From: Anaspis maculata
Taxonomy: Eukaryota > Arthropoda > Insecta > Coleoptera > Scraptiidae
Length of the DNA stretch: 64,000 bases
Reading direction: 5' to 3'
Assembly (NCBI GenBank): GCA_949128115.1
Contig: OX421961.1
Span: 128,839,050 to 128,903,049, forward strand
Shown here: piece by piece, positions 45,056 to 57,290 of the stretch
How the letters are laid out: every line of letters starts with the position of its first letter
How positions within the stretch are numbered: the first letter of the stretch is position 1
Made by a program: the position numbers and the translations under genes
Notes under the pieces: generated by a model
Databases searched by the model: none
What the model saw: the letters and a program-made list of their open reading frames with translations, nothing else
What the model was told of the DNA's origin: nothing

Positions 45056-46711
45056 AGCCCTTCTTATAAGGGGTGGGTTGCTCGGTTTGCTCAGGGTTTG
45101 TGGGAGTGAGTTCTGATACTTACTTCACCTGAAATCTTGATGTTTACGGCGCCACTGATTTTTTTCTCTGCCCCTCGGATATAGCGTGAAATCAGAAAGC
45201 TAATTGAGATTGAATAAATTTTATTTTGGAATCAAAAACTGAAGTTAGAGAAATGTTGCTTATTAAATTGAATGATTGAATAATAAAGATGATTACATAA
45301 CAATTGAAAGGTTGGGAAATATTAAATCTTATTTCTGAAGGAAATGAGCAGAAAACTATTTATCAAAATCAAACCCTAACATCCAAGATTAGGTATTAAT
45401 AAACTAGTGAACAGGTAAATATTAAAATAACTTAATGAATGGTAATATATCATGAAGTCTCGTAGAACAAAAAGGGAAAAAAAATAAACTACCGAGTAGT
45501 CCAAATTTACAGGTTGAGAGAAGTTAGAGAGTACAGGTACAGCTAGGCAAAATTAATTGGTCCACGAGAAAAACCTCAAATAGGTTTGGTTCGCAACTGA
45601 ACCTCTGTATCAATGCCGAATAATTATTATTGATTTAATTATCACCGTCTTATTCTAGAGCGAGTTATTTCACTGCTGGAAGCTATAAAAACTACATGAA
45701 GGGTCCTGATAACACTACAAAAATATATCTACCGTTCTTCCCTATTTATGTTTTTGCGTTGAGAAGAACTTCAAAATCGAATATTCGTGCACGAATCGTC
45801 GTTACAAAAAAATGAAGAAATAACAGAATAAACGGAGAATACGGAGTAGCGCTATGCCTTTATTTTAAAATTTGGGGAGGGTGGATAGTACCTACTTAAC
45901 TCGATTCTTCAAATCAGACGGCGTGGCCGAATTAACATTCCTCACAGGAATAACGCTGACGTACTTCCAGTTTTGAGATGCTTCCCGTGGTTCCAAAAGG
46001 TATCCTTTCCTTGCAAGAGCTTGACCAACGTCCGGGATTAACTGGATTTCCGCTTGGCATAGACAGGACTCAACAAATTGTCTATGTTTCGTAATGGGAA
46101 CAATTCGACCAAAATTCCAAAAGGAAAACCCTGGAAGTCATGAGCTTATTGGAGAGACTCACTAAAATGAATTTTACGCACACCTACCTCTAGTGTTCGA
46201 GGGTTTCACGTTTGTATGTTTCTGTTAAACTTTCAAAGATCCATAAATCCGCATCAAGCGCGAGGAAATAATGGGCATAACACACCACACAACAGCGAAG
46301 TTCACAGAATGGCACTAGCTAAAATTCAATAGGTACCTACGTTAGGGAATTAAAGTAATATCAACGCCATGAAACTGACCTGACCACGTGAATCGCAGCT
46401 ATCCAAGAATTTGTACAAAATACGGCCTTCAACCAACACAACTTCTTCTCAAAATTTGATCGAGCTGACAAATCCGTCCAAGACGAGAGGATCAATTTTC
46501 TTCTATAATTCCTTGCCAGGCTGATCTTTTCAAAACAGGTGAGAATGAGAATAAGACGCCGAATTATTATTTGTCCAAGGAAAAACTCATAGATAAGGCC
46601 GCGCACACAAAAACGTAGGTAATCGGACCGAACCGATAGCAGCTATTATTATTGGCATGGCTCGTAAAAATCAAAAAGGCGTAAGTATTGTAACGGAAAA
46701 ATAGATCGTTA
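45050..46711. mobile_element. 1.66-kb insertion of unknown class in the integrase gene
   Basis: A direct repeat CAGGAC flanks the segment (45044-45049 and 46712-46717). Without it the integrase N-terminal frame is continuous on the minus strand. The insert begins TGCCACAGCCC and ends ATAGATCGTTA. It has no clear inverted ends or recognisable domain, so its class is open. Confidence 0.7.
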
Positions 46712-46729
46712 CAGGACCTCTTCCACTCT

Positions 46730-47120
46730 CTTTTTGGGAAGCACCAATTGAACCATCCTCTCTTTCCCATCAGGGCTCTCCCGGACTTTCTTCAGCAACC
46801 CATTCTCTATCTTCAGAGAATTACACTGTGCTCAAAAAACTCCGAATTCGGGCCCTTCACCAGAGACCTTGGCTCACTCTGGTCTGTCCTGGCCAAGTTC
46901 CCTTCTTTCAGCAAGTGACCCGACGGCTGGGGCTTTGCGCTGCTCCCTCTTGAGCTCTGCCGTAGTCCCATTTTTCGATATTTTAACGACAATTATTGCC
47001 TTGACTTCAACGTTCCCATTCTGTTGGTCTACCCTCTTCCAGTGCTCACAGTTTTCGTTGCATGGTCTTCGAGAAAGAGCATCCGCGGTGCCATGACTTC
47101 TTTTAGGGCGATGTTGGACT
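46730..47120 (-). pseudogene. Gypsy RNase H end and linker to integrase
   Basis: HGTADALSRRPCNENC, the motif that closes gypsy RNase H, is read at about 47090, followed by a degraded linker with stops and a frameshift. The upstream RT and RNase H bodies are missing. The sequence passes directly into a post-protease spacer at about 47110. Confidence 0.7.
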
Positions 47121-47371
47121 TTGAAGTTTCTTGGATGAACTGCGTTGCAAGTTCCTTCTCCTTGCCACTCAGATGTTTCCGGTCAGGCAAGAACATCTCC
47201 ACTATCTTTTCTTGAGAGTCGCAGCCTTTGTCGATACCTACGTCTTCACAGCGTGAGATTCATTCTACGGGTTCACTAGGGTCTCTCCTCTCTTGGTTGT
47301 TTTGCACGTCTTGTTCGGGTTGATGACTCTGATCGAGATTTTTGTCTTGTCCATGATAATCAATGTCTTAA

Positions 47372-48000
47372 TCATGATGCAGCTGGCAGCTCTGCGAGTT
47401 CAGCAATGCCGGCGACATGTCCTCCAGGTTGTCTGTTCAGTGCTGCCCACACAATTTTCTCGGAGCTAGCGGCTACACGAACGGTTTCAGCCGAAAGTGG
47501 GCGGATTTCCTCGACGGCATCCATGAATGTTCTGAGCGCCATTCCTCCATTCCCGATCTTCAGCATGCGCTGTACAATATCCAGGATGAATCTGTACTTA
47601 TCCATCAAGTCCAGGCCAAGTATGAAGTCGTCAACAATGTCAGCGACCAGGAACTTTTCTGGCAGCAGAAACCGTCTAAAACGAATGCTCACTTCAGCTT
47701 CTCCGTACAATATAGCAGACTCTTTGGTAGCTGTTGTCAGACGAGCGCCGTCCCTCAGTGGCATAATGCGTTACTTTCGAAGAGCCTAATGTCGAACAAT
47801 TGACTTCATGGCTCCCGTATTGATTACTAACACGCAATTGTCCTCGTCAAGCTTTCTACTAAGAAGAAGGCAATTGGGTGACTTCTGCAGCAGTGAGACG
47901 GAGTAACTGAGGCATTGAGAACTGCCAGTCAGCGTGCTGGGATTAGTTTTCCTGGTAGCGTCTATCAGGGCTGGGAGTTCCCCATCCAGGTGTGGAACGG
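47372..48000 (-). pseudogene. Gypsy aspartic protease, inactivated
   Basis: The active-site loop reads INTGAMKSIV, with Asn in place of the expected catalytic Asp. A stop and frameshift follow near 47785. The C-terminal half has the expected LVADIVDDFILGLDLMDKY and a hydrophobic end. Loss of the Asp plus the frameshift indicate a dead protease. Confidence 0.75.
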
Positions 48001-48548
48001 TTACTTGAACTCGACCTTCGCCTGCAGTTCCGATGCAGATGTCCTGGTCTTCCACAGCTGAAGCAACGCGGTCTTCCTCCAGCTCTTGGCTTATTTTGGG
48101 GTTTGTTCCGAAATAAAACTCCGAGGATTTCTTTGAGTATTTCCTTTATGGATTTCTCGGGAGTATGTGATGCTCCGGATTTGTCAAAGTTCGCCTCCAT
48201 AAGACGGTGAGGGCGCAAAGCATCTCTGGCGTTTGTTGTTCCACAACGACTAGAATTTCTCCCCTTTCCTCCAGGCGTTTCCTCTCCTGTGCTTCCAGCA
48301 GGTTTCTCAATTCCTGTTCCTGCCCCTCTAGAAGATTCTTCAGTTTTTTCTTGTCTTCAAGACGCTCTTCGACGCGTTTTTCCCCTGTTCTTACAAAATA
48401 TCCTTCAATTCGTCCAGTCGCTTCATGCCCTCTTCTTTCTCTTCAAGACGCTTCTCTCCTGTCCTTCTTGAAGACATTTCTGCTGCCTTATCATCACCAT
48501 GATGCCCGCCAAAGTGTCTTCGACTCCTGTCTTCGACATGCTTCTGGC
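47943..48548 (-). pseudogene. Gypsy gag with coiled coil and CCHC zinc knuckle
   Basis: An N-terminal charged coiled-coil segment (EEKRLEEKEEGMKRL-type) is followed after frame changes by a nucleocapsid zinc knuckle CFSCGRPGHLHRNC (CX2CX4HX4C) and a Ser/Arg-rich tail. The 5' end is cut by the hAT insertion at 48549, and its beginning continues beyond 50443. Confidence 0.75.
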
Positions 48549-50443
48549 TAGTGTTGCCGTCTAGACAAGACAAGACAAGAGTTGCCCTACTCTTGTCTTG
48601 TCTTGAAATATCAAGATAATTTCAAAATTTCAAGACAAGACTCTAACTCTTGATGGAAATTTTTCAAGAGTCTAGATAGAGTCTTGAAATTAAATTACTA
48701 TAAAACCCCTTTTTCCACAAAAAATACGTGACAGAAATATAAACATCTTTAAGCAAGAAAAATTAAGAAACTGTGAGGAGCAAGGGGCACCCTTCGAATA
48801 GAGACTGCGCTTCAATAAAATATTCTACTTGGGTATACTTAAGTTCAAATTTTAAAACAAAGAACCACTTTTATTGACACTGAAATTGATCATTGCTGTG
48901 AATGCTAAAAGAAACACCCACCGACCTGTAAGTAGACGTATTTCTGCGATGGAGTCTTATATAAAATGACAAGATACGATTTTATAGCCGTAGGTTGATG
49001 CCTGAATGAATATAGTCAACTACTGTTCATTAAAAAAAGTACACAAAAAATCTGGCACCGGGAAAGGATATAGAAATCTAACTCACCGCAGTCCATCGGC
49101 TCGAATCGAGTGAATAAGCAAGCCAAGAACAATACCAGGTTGCCACATGAACGTCAGGAAACAGTCGACGAAAGAGTTACAGTCAAAAAATAAGCCGAAC
49201 AATCAACTTCAATATCATTTTTTTGCTGTTTGGTGTTCGAAACATTGCTGCTGGACAAAGAAATGTAAATAATTGGGTTTAAGCAGGACTTAGAGTTCCC
49301 AGATGTCGTGATGCGGACGTGGTCGTGAATTTTTGTCGAAAATATACCGATTATTTGCAGACCTGTGTCAGATTCCCACTTGTGTCGTACATTGGAAGGA
49401 TATATCTGGCAGCAGCGTGTTGGCTGAATCATTCTCCCTTTATTAGCAAAAAAACACTTTGTTTTGCAGCTATTGACCAAAAGCCTCATTAAGCTACCTT
49501 ATTTCTTAGAAGTTGCGATCTGAGAAAACGCAGCTATTTTTTGGAGAAGTAGGAATAAAGATGTTTTAGCAGCCCTTGAAAAAAATCACTTGGACAAAAC
49601 TTTCGCATGAGAACCGGAAAAAGCAGTGGAGACATACAGAGTCTGAAAGAGATGTTATGTGAATATATAAACACAAGACATTGACATAATTCGACATGGC
49701 ATCTCCCTGGCAACGCTTTCCCGTTCTCTGATGCAAAATTGATAAATTTATATTGAACTGCCATCACAAACCGGAAATCAAATTGTCTTCTGATATATGT
49801 ATGAAATTCACAATATACCGAAAGATGCTACTATGTGTTCTGTTTTTCCTAATTTTTAATCATAACTAGTGAATATTCATGGACTCTAGACTGCCGATCA
49901 AGCCTGACAACAACAACAGCCTGACAACAACGGTCAATGCATAATGACATGATGGCCTGCCTAGTGCGCAAGCGCAAAAGAGGTTATCTGTTTCATTATT
50001 CTCTCAATTTAAAAACCCAAGTTTCCAGATTTTTTTCTGAAAAAAGTAGGGACTTTTGGGGCGAGATATTTCATATCGTCTGTAGTGATCTCGGTATTTT
50101 GCCATTGCAATCATTTTCATTTCAAGTAGAGACCGTTTTGAATAGCATTTTGTCATACCGTTTACCCTTTTTCATGTTATTTTATGTTGTTAATGAACTC
50201 TGTAAGAAATCTCCAAGCTAATCACACATTCAGTAGAAAATAAGAACTATCAACGGAGAGGAATATATTTGATTTTTTTTCAATTTTTCTTTTTCAAGAG
50301 TCTAATCAAGACTCTTGATCTTGACAGCCTCACTCTTGTCTTGTCTAGAAATTTCAAGACAAGAGTTTTTAGAGGTCTTGTCTAAGTCTTGACGTCTTTT
50401 CAAGACAAGACTCTAGAAAGTCTAACTCTAGACGGCAACACTA
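48549..50443. mobile_element. Non-autonomous hAT element in gypsy gag
   Basis: The 17-bp inverted ends are TAGTGTTGCCGTCTAGA. Target duplication CTTCTGGC (8 bp) lies at 48541-48548 and 50444-50451. Removing one copy restores the gag sequence seen in the other gypsy remnant at 14100-14165. TCTTGTCTTGA-type subterminal repeats lie at both ends. Internal frames of up to 111 codons have no transposase motif. A truncated second copy is at 13690-13974. Confidence 0.9.
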
Positions 50444-50540
50444 CTTCTGGCCTCCGGCATTTACCAAATCACGGATGTTCCGATCGTCCTGTAGTCGTAG
50501 GTCGGATTGTTCTCAAATTATATCGCTTTCTGACACCAAA

Positions 50541-52127
50541 TATTACGTATTCCGCGTACGGGCTCGTTTATAATTGGGACGATCGTTTTAAAACACACAC
50601 TGTTTTTGCTGCGCACTACAATAAATAAACGCCAACATACCGGGTGATCATTTGAAAACTATCCACCTGCAATAATTCCCGATTCCTAGTGGAAATGTCT
50701 TCGAGCAAAAACAGGTCGATTTTTATATCGAGGGGGACATCTGAAACATACATTAGCGATTTTCTACTAGCCTCAGCCCTCTCACTCTAACTTTGGAATT
50801 TCAAATGACACTACCTATTTTGCGATACATTAAATCCAACAGAATTGAATTCTCTTTCTGAAAAACTATTTTTAAAATTTTTAGCTTCACCCCTCTTCCC
50901 CCCTAAACTCTCTGAGTGTCCAATTTAATATTCTTGACCTCTCAATTCTCTTCAATGCAGTCAACTTCATCTTGAACAGCATCGAAAGAGAAAATTTTCT
51001 ATGGTAAAAGTGCCACCCGAATTCACTCCTTTGCTCCCCCCTCCTCACCTTAAAAATCTAAAATGACAATACCTACTTTGTGATACACCAAATTAAAGGG
51101 AATTGAATTCTCTTCCTGAACACAGTTTTTTCGAAATTTTTAAAACCTCCGTTTTCCTATTAAAATACTCCAAATGTCCAGTTAAATGGGAGAGGGGTTG
51201 AAAATTCCAAAACGATTGATTTTAAAAAGAGAATCTTATTTCCTTTAATTTGATGTATCACAAAGTGGGTGGTATTTTGCTAAATTTTGAAGCTGAGGTG
51301 GGGAAAAGCAATGGGGTTAATTTGGGTGACACTTTTTCCACCGAAAATTCTCTTCTTTAAAGCTATTCAGGATGATATTGACTAAACTGAAGAGAATTGA
51401 GGGGTCCAGAATACTGAAAGGGACACTCAGAGAATTTTTAGGAAGAAGGGGGGTAGAGTTAAAATTTTTGAAAATATCTATCTCGAAAAGAGAATCTTAT
51501 ATCCTTTGATTTGATGTATCGCAAGGTAGGTAGTGTCATTTGAAATTTTATTTTTGGGATGAGTGGGGGCGAGGGGGCTGAAGATAGAAATTTGCCAATT
51601 ATGTTTTAGATGTCCCCCTCGATATAAAAAATCGACCTGTTTTTGCTCGAAGATATATTGACTAGGAATCGGGTGTTATTGCAGGTGAATAGTTTTCAAA
51701 TGATCACCCGGTATATTTACGCTTGGAAATATCGCTGAGACTATTTTGCTTTTAATTCGCTGTTTATCGCCTCGGATTCAGTATTGACTGTCTAGGCCTA
51801 GGACGGTGCTGCTTATATATGCCTTCGACTGGTGTTCTCAAGCCTTCCACAGGTTCTTCAGGAATTCCACAGTGAGCCGGCATACGATTTCTTGACGACT
51901 CTCGAATAATCACACACCTTTCGCGTGCTTCCCGTGTGTTCTGGTATGTGGCACCTCCGCCAATTCGGCTGTTGTGCTCTGATCGACCGTTCAAGTCTCA
52001 CATGTAATCGCAATCGCAAGCCATCGCGTTTATTCCGGAAATGTCCGGAGCTCGGCACTTGTACACTGCGATCTAATGAGAAGACTCTAGAAAGATCGCG
52101 TGTTATCCAGAATCGCCGCTCGTAACA
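50541..52127 (-). repeat. 5' LTR of the gypsy element, split by an insertion
   Basis: The LTR is about 510 bp once the 1,072-bp insert is removed. The boundaries are CGTAACA at 52127 and TATTACGTATTCCGC at 50541. The insertion point can be seen by comparison with AACAATTATTTACGC in the 3' LTR. Confidence 0.8.
50640..51711. mobile_element. 1.07-kb palindromic TIR element in the gypsy 5' LTR
   Basis: The ends are CCGGGTGATCATTTGAAAA and complement, flanked by TA (50638-50639 and 51712-51713). The two halves are inverted copies over nearly their full length. It is the same family as 6332-9127, here without nested insertion. Confidence 0.88.
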
Positions 52128-52860
52128 ATATTCTGAAAATTCTTCGAACTATTCATTATTAAAAGATTAAACAAAGAATGATTGAGCTAACCAACTGAGA
52201 CATACAACAGAAGTAGACTCGTTCTCCAGGCAAAAACTTTTCTGTCTTCAAGCATTTTACCAATAAATAAATAAATAAAAATCCATTTCTTAGAGTGGTG
52301 TTGCATTTGAAATTATAGTGTAGTTTCAAGAAAATATACGTTTGATCCTACCAATATGTTTAATTTGAAAGTGGTTCAAAGCTAAAGTAAGAGGAATACC
52401 GACAAAGACCATACACGAACCGAGAACCGAACGATAATAATTGTCCTCCTGTAAGAGCCTTTGTTGGAAAATTGATTTAGGCATAACAAACGGAATTTGC
52501 TTTGATGGTGGATGCGCCAGGTGCTAGGTATCAAGGAAGAGATCTTTCTCTCTCTGTCCTACGAATCTACCTGCTCTGATCAATAAAAACTTTTTTCTTG
52601 GTATTTATACAAGGATAAGGGACTGTGTAAGGCTTGTTTAGGATTTCGTACCTCGTACTTGGTATATACTTCCTATGCCATCAGCAAAAAATCGGCTTTT
52701 ATTGCAGCAATAGCCGCCGCAAATTGTTTACCAGTTTCATCACGGAATAGTTGTAAAATTATATTTAGATCGGTCCAACATGTTGTTTTGCCATTGTTTG
52801 CGGTGCGGTAATTTTTCTCGAAAATGCAATTCCATTTCAATACGCAGATCCCAGTGATAC
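52128..52860. other. Interval without recognised features
   Basis: This is AT-rich sequence with an (AATA)n tract near 52262. I see no coding frame with a known domain and no clear repeat partner. Confidence 0.4.
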
Positions 52861-53896
52861 ACACCGCGGGGCGCGAGCGGATTATTCGCGAAATGATATA
52901 ATTCTATGGCAGCAGCCGTATAAATACGCCGCACACACACGCTGGCGCGTGTTTATAAAAATAAACGAGCGCCTCTCGCACATAGTAAAACAATAAAAGA
53001 CAAAATCAAACATCACTTTTACCTCTGCAAAAATCCGTATAAAAAGCGCGAGATGCCAATATTACCATTGTCTGTCCGTCCCCAGTTCGGATGAGCCTTT
53101 CCCGTCGTTCCCGAACATCCCCTTTAAGCACGGGGAGCGAGCGGGACGACCCGATGCGGACGTAGCCGGGTGCGACGAGGAAGTCCGGAGAAAAGGGTTG
53201 AAATTGAGCGCAATGGGGTCGTGCGACAGAGACGGAACGAGGAGCTTTAATAACACAGGAACGACAAAGTTGAATTGATGAGGGCGCGAGCGAGACGACG
53301 GCCGCCGAGGGTGGCGGTAGCACGAGGCGGGAACGGAGGGAGCGAACTAGAAAACTATTTATTTAAAACCGTGGCACACTGCGTGCGTATATATGGGAAA
53401 CCGGCGAAGAATCGCTCGAGTCCATCAATAACGAGTTTTCGATTTGCCCAGAGCCAGCATATATAGGCAGGCGGGCAGCAGGACGGTGTTTAATTTCGGG
53501 ACAAAAACCTAAACGCGCGCGTTCAACAGGCTGATGCAGAGTCCTGTGCTGTGTGCTCCGGCTGATGACGGGTGCTTTTTTCCATCAACAACCCCCGGAC
53601 CAGTCGCACAATGGCTTTTCGGAAGTTTTCGCATCAGTTTTCCGCTGCATTAAGTTCGGGAGGGACATTGATTTGTTCGCCGAGTTCGTTAACAGTTTTT
53701 ATTGGTGCAGTTGGACGGGTTGCAGGAATGCCGGAGAGTTTCAATGAGCGGAGAAAAGAGGGTCGGCGCGGCGGAAAAGAGAACCGGAAAGTCCCTTTCC
53801 AGAGGGAAAGTTGAATTTTCCGGGAGTCTTTCGCGGAACGGGCGTGCACGCCGCCGAGCTGGCGGTATTGAGCGGAATAGTTGAGAATTTTCGGCT
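52860..53896. promoter_or_regulatory. CpG- and GC-rich block with TATA-like boxes
   Basis: CG dinucleotides are abundant (GGGGCGCGAGCG, GACGACGGCCGCCGAGG, AACGCGCGCG), unlike the AT-rich surroundings. TATA-like boxes on the plus strand lie near 52919 (TATAAATACGCC), 53037 (TATAAAAAGCGCG) and 53458 (CATATATAGGC). No downstream coding exon was identified, so a promoter of an unseen gene or a GC-rich repeat are both possible. Confidence 0.35.
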
Positions 53897-53902
53897 ATAC
53901 AT

Positions 53903-54818
53903 ACCGTCCGTTTTTTTTTCTAGGCCCCAGCGCGTAGCGCCTTTAGTTTGGGTTCCACACCCAACATATTATATATTTTTGAAATCAGAAGAACAAAATC
54001 TTTCGATTGATGGTATGTCAAATTATTTTTGACAGATGTCATTTTTTGACAATTGACAGAATTGTACTTGTGAGACCTCATTTTAAAGCCCATTAAATTC
54101 TGAGGAGAACTGTGTCTTTATTTTTGAAATAGGATGTTTTTCACAGCCTCTAGAGGTCTTCAAATAAGAAAAATTGTTGAAATTCAGAAATACTCAATAA
54201 GTACGTATGTATAGGCAAAACAGGTATTTTTAATAATAACGAATGACAATAATCAATAAATAATCACAATGAAACGGAAAATGTCCTGAAGAAGTTACTC
54301 GAAATGACCGTCTCCTTGTTCCTTGAATGAGACATTTAACGACCGGTGAATTGCAACTGCCAGCCCAACGCGATAGTATCCGAGGTGGCCAGGTAGGGCC
54401 CCTCAATTTTTTTTATGAGCCTATTTGAAAGATGAGGTGTTTATAGAGTCTCCCGCTAATTTGGACGATTTAAAATCAGAATATTATCATCAGTTGATAT
54501 TAAAAATACCTTTTAATTATTGAGTAGGTATTTCTGAATTCTAACAATTTTTCCTATTCAAAGACCTCCAGAAGCTGTAAAAGATATCCTATTCTAGAAA
54601 TGAAAACACAATTCTCCTAAGAATTCTATGGGCTTTGAAATGGTGTGTCACAAGTACTATTCCGTCAATTGTCAAAAAATGACATCTGTCAAAAATAATT
54701 TGACATATCATCAATCGAAAGATTTTGTTCTTCTGATTTCAAAAATATATAATATGTTGGGTGTAAAACCCATAATAAAGGCGCTATAAGCTGGGGCCTA
54801 GAAAAAAAAACGGACGGT
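53903..54818. mobile_element. 916-bp palindromic element with 6-bp target duplication
   Basis: The ends ACCGTCCG and CGGACGGT are flanked by direct ATACAT (53897-53902 and 54819-54824). Arms of about 330 bp are inverted copies, so both ends encode the same spurious peptide in opposite strands. The middle (about 54230-54500) is unique. There is no transposase. Confidence 0.85.
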
Positions 54819-54824
54819 ATACAT

Positions 54825-55234
54825 GCGGAATTCACGAGAAAATACTTTTTCGAGCCGGCAACTAGAGAGGTCTTGGCCATGGAATAACATTAAGGTGAAT
54901 TGAGGCATAAATCAGGTTTCCATTAACGGCGAAGAAGAAACACCTAACGGGAAATGTTCCCCTAATTGCTGGCGGTTAAATTGTTCTCACCCCTCTGCCA
55001 TGGGACGCAGTGGACTCGAAGAAATTCGATACTGCAGATACGTGAAATATGTTTCGGGGGATGGTTTTAGAGAAAGCCAAAAAAAAAGGAGCTAATGGGC
55101 CGGAAATACTACAAATGTTAACTTTCCAGAGCTTCAAGTGCTTTTTTTTCTCAGTTCTCAAACAATAATGAATACCACTTGGCTCTTTATAGTACTTTTT
55201 TATACCGTATGTAGGAATTTTGCCTTGTGGTTTA
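54825..55234. other. Interval without recognised features
   Basis: No coding frame, repeat partner or RNA gene was recognised here. Confidence 0.4.
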
Positions 55235-55445
55235 TTTACATATAGCCCAAGAAATTTTAGGTGAAATTTTGGTTAAACCCTGAAATAAATATGTCCCTTT
55301 TGAAAATTTGCACAAATGGCTCCAAAGCAATGCTGAACAACATAGTAAAAGCTCCCGTTCAGCAAGTGTGCGGAACATAGATGTTTTGAGCAAGAAAGGA
55401 GTAAGTGCCGCCAAATCTCGTAGCGCCTGATTGAGAGATGATGGA
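55235..55445 (-). repeat. Dispersed repeat family R3, copy 3
   Basis: It has the same sequence as 3240-3420 and the inverse of 4215-4435, including AAGTGTGCGGAACATAG and the GGCGCTACGAGA/TCTCTCAATC complement end near 55430. Confidence 0.65.
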
Positions 55446-57290
55446 CAACCCTAACTTAGACTTGAAACGACCCCAGCTATCTTCTTGTACCCCCGAATGG
55501 GTAGGCAACCCATCATACTGGCATTTAATTCAACTTATTTGAATTGAATCACTTTTCCCGCTTTTGGAACCGCTTGGCCGATGATTATCTAGTATCAGGA
55601 CAACATCCCGTTGTGCCTCTCTTCTCGTTGTTCGATTATAGAGCTCTCCAGATTGTTGAGATAGGTCTGACTACGAGTTTGAACACAATAAGACACAGTA
55701 TAAAATTTTAACATAACAGCAATCTATTGACCTCTATGTACAATTCAAAATGTTTAAATAATGGCTCGCTCCTATACCTAGTCCTACCATCACCACGCAG
55801 GCTAAATTATCTGAAAGATCTAACCTATTCCCGAAGAGATAACTTTCCCTTAATTATTTTAGACGTCCCAACACCCCAACCCTCCGACGAACACCTGACT
55901 CTACACACCTTGACCGACATTCAATTCTGACTGGTTCTCGCGGTTCAAAGTTCTTTTTGTGGTCAAATCAGATCCAACATTTATGTTAGTGTTAGAGGTT
56001 ATGTTAGGGTTAGGCCCGGCTTCTAGACACTGAAAAGAGAAGAGTGACTTCGACCACGAGTGCCATCCAAGATTTGTGGGCCGGTGTGTGTATGGTAGCC
56101 CACCTTATTGTGGCATTCTTTTCAAAGGCTGTTGCTTCTTTTTGGGCCATGGTCTCTTTTGTCCGTTTGGAAAGTATTGGATATGGCTGCCTTTGTGGAG
56201 GCCTATTCCCTTTTTTCACCGTGAGTTGCCCCCAACGCTTAGAAAGATTTCCGCGGTCGCGCGTGTCTATAACCGGAAATGTTGAACCGAATTTCACCCT
56301 TCTAAAAACTTCCAAACCGATGGTGTCCGCGAAACAAATACTCAAGTCAAGGTACAAATTCAAGGTGGAGAACGTTTGAGCACGCCCTGTATACGCGCTA
56401 GTTCGTGGTTGTTCAGCAATTTGTGAGAGAAGGCCGCAGCCAGGAGGAACAAAACGCAGAGAATTGACTATACAGGGTCTTCGCCGAAAAGCCGATGCGG
56501 AGAGGCATCGAAATAATCTTTTTCTAACGCGAAATAACCGCCGTCCACACTATTCCTAATCGAGCCCTGATAACAATTCATTTTTACGAAGTCCCTATCT
56601 GAACGATGGCGTCGCTGGGTACCGGCATGAATTCATCAGTTTCGAATAAGAACGTTTCCATTCCCAGGACAACTCTACATGGAAATATCCGGAACTGTCG
56701 TGGCGCTAAAACAAAATCATTAGTTGCAAGGAAGGGGGAGGGAGTCCATCAATCCGATCAACAATTGCGCCTCTACGGCAGGGTCCGAACCCCGATACAA
56801 ACGCGATTCTATTTTTATTCCAATTACTTGAGTTTCTACGTGGTTCTCAAAATTTACTTTTTCCGAATAACTAGGAGCTTCAGAAACGTAGAGGAAGCTC
56901 ACCTGCGAGTTTCCAAATCTCACCCACTAGGTCCGGTGCTCTAAGTACCGCAGTCACAAAGCCAAGTCCAGAGGGCCCAAGAGCGCGAATACCTTTCTAT
57001 AAAGGTATCCAACAAAGGACGAGGCTTAACAGTGGCTGTACCTGTTGGCAGACAGTAGCGCAGATATCAGCACGTGCAGGCAGATTCAGAACGCACGCGT
57101 GAGCCCCATCATACATTTTTCACGACAAAGCCTAACCGTAAGCAACCATCCCAACTCACCAAGACTAACCCCCCGTTCGTCGAGGTCATCATTCCGCCAC
57201 ACGAGATACCGAAACGAGAGACCTCATTTCTATCGGGCCTGGTTCATTAAGGGATTTCAACTCGACCTCCTCGAGGTGGCCTAGAACTCA
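55446..57290. other. GC-richer sequence of unknown nature
   Basis: Frames of 100-117 codons overlap on both strands (56044-56379 plus and 56363-56010 minus; 56606-56944 plus) without recognised domains. Base composition differs from the AT-rich array. It could be an old transposon or non-coding DNA. Confidence 0.3.

Larger units (their letters stand above)
44209..52127 (-). mobile_element. Ty3/gypsy retrotransposon, RT-deleted, with three later insertions
   Basis: The LTRs begin TGTTACG and end CGTAACA. The 5' LTR is 52127-50541 (split by an insertion) and the 3' LTR is about 44690-44209. A TGGTGTCAGAAAGCG primer-binding-like site follows the 5' LTR at about 50540. Internal order on the minus strand is gag with coiled coil and zinc knuckle, aspartic protease, a residual RNase H end, the integrase zinc domain, and a truncated integrase core that runs into the 3' LTR. 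Reverse transcriptase is missing. Inserted later are 50640-51711, 48549-50443 and 45050-46711. The element cannot move by itself. Confidence 0.85.

Noticed and set aside
53811..54880. Two near-identical peptides (PTYYIFLKSEEQNLSID) at both ends of the region, possible duplicated gene
   Set aside because: They are the two arms of the 916-bp palindrome read on opposite strands.
56010..56379. Open frames of 111-117 codons on both strands
   Set aside because: They overlap almost completely in opposite directions and show no recognised motif. Kept only as unassigned sequence.
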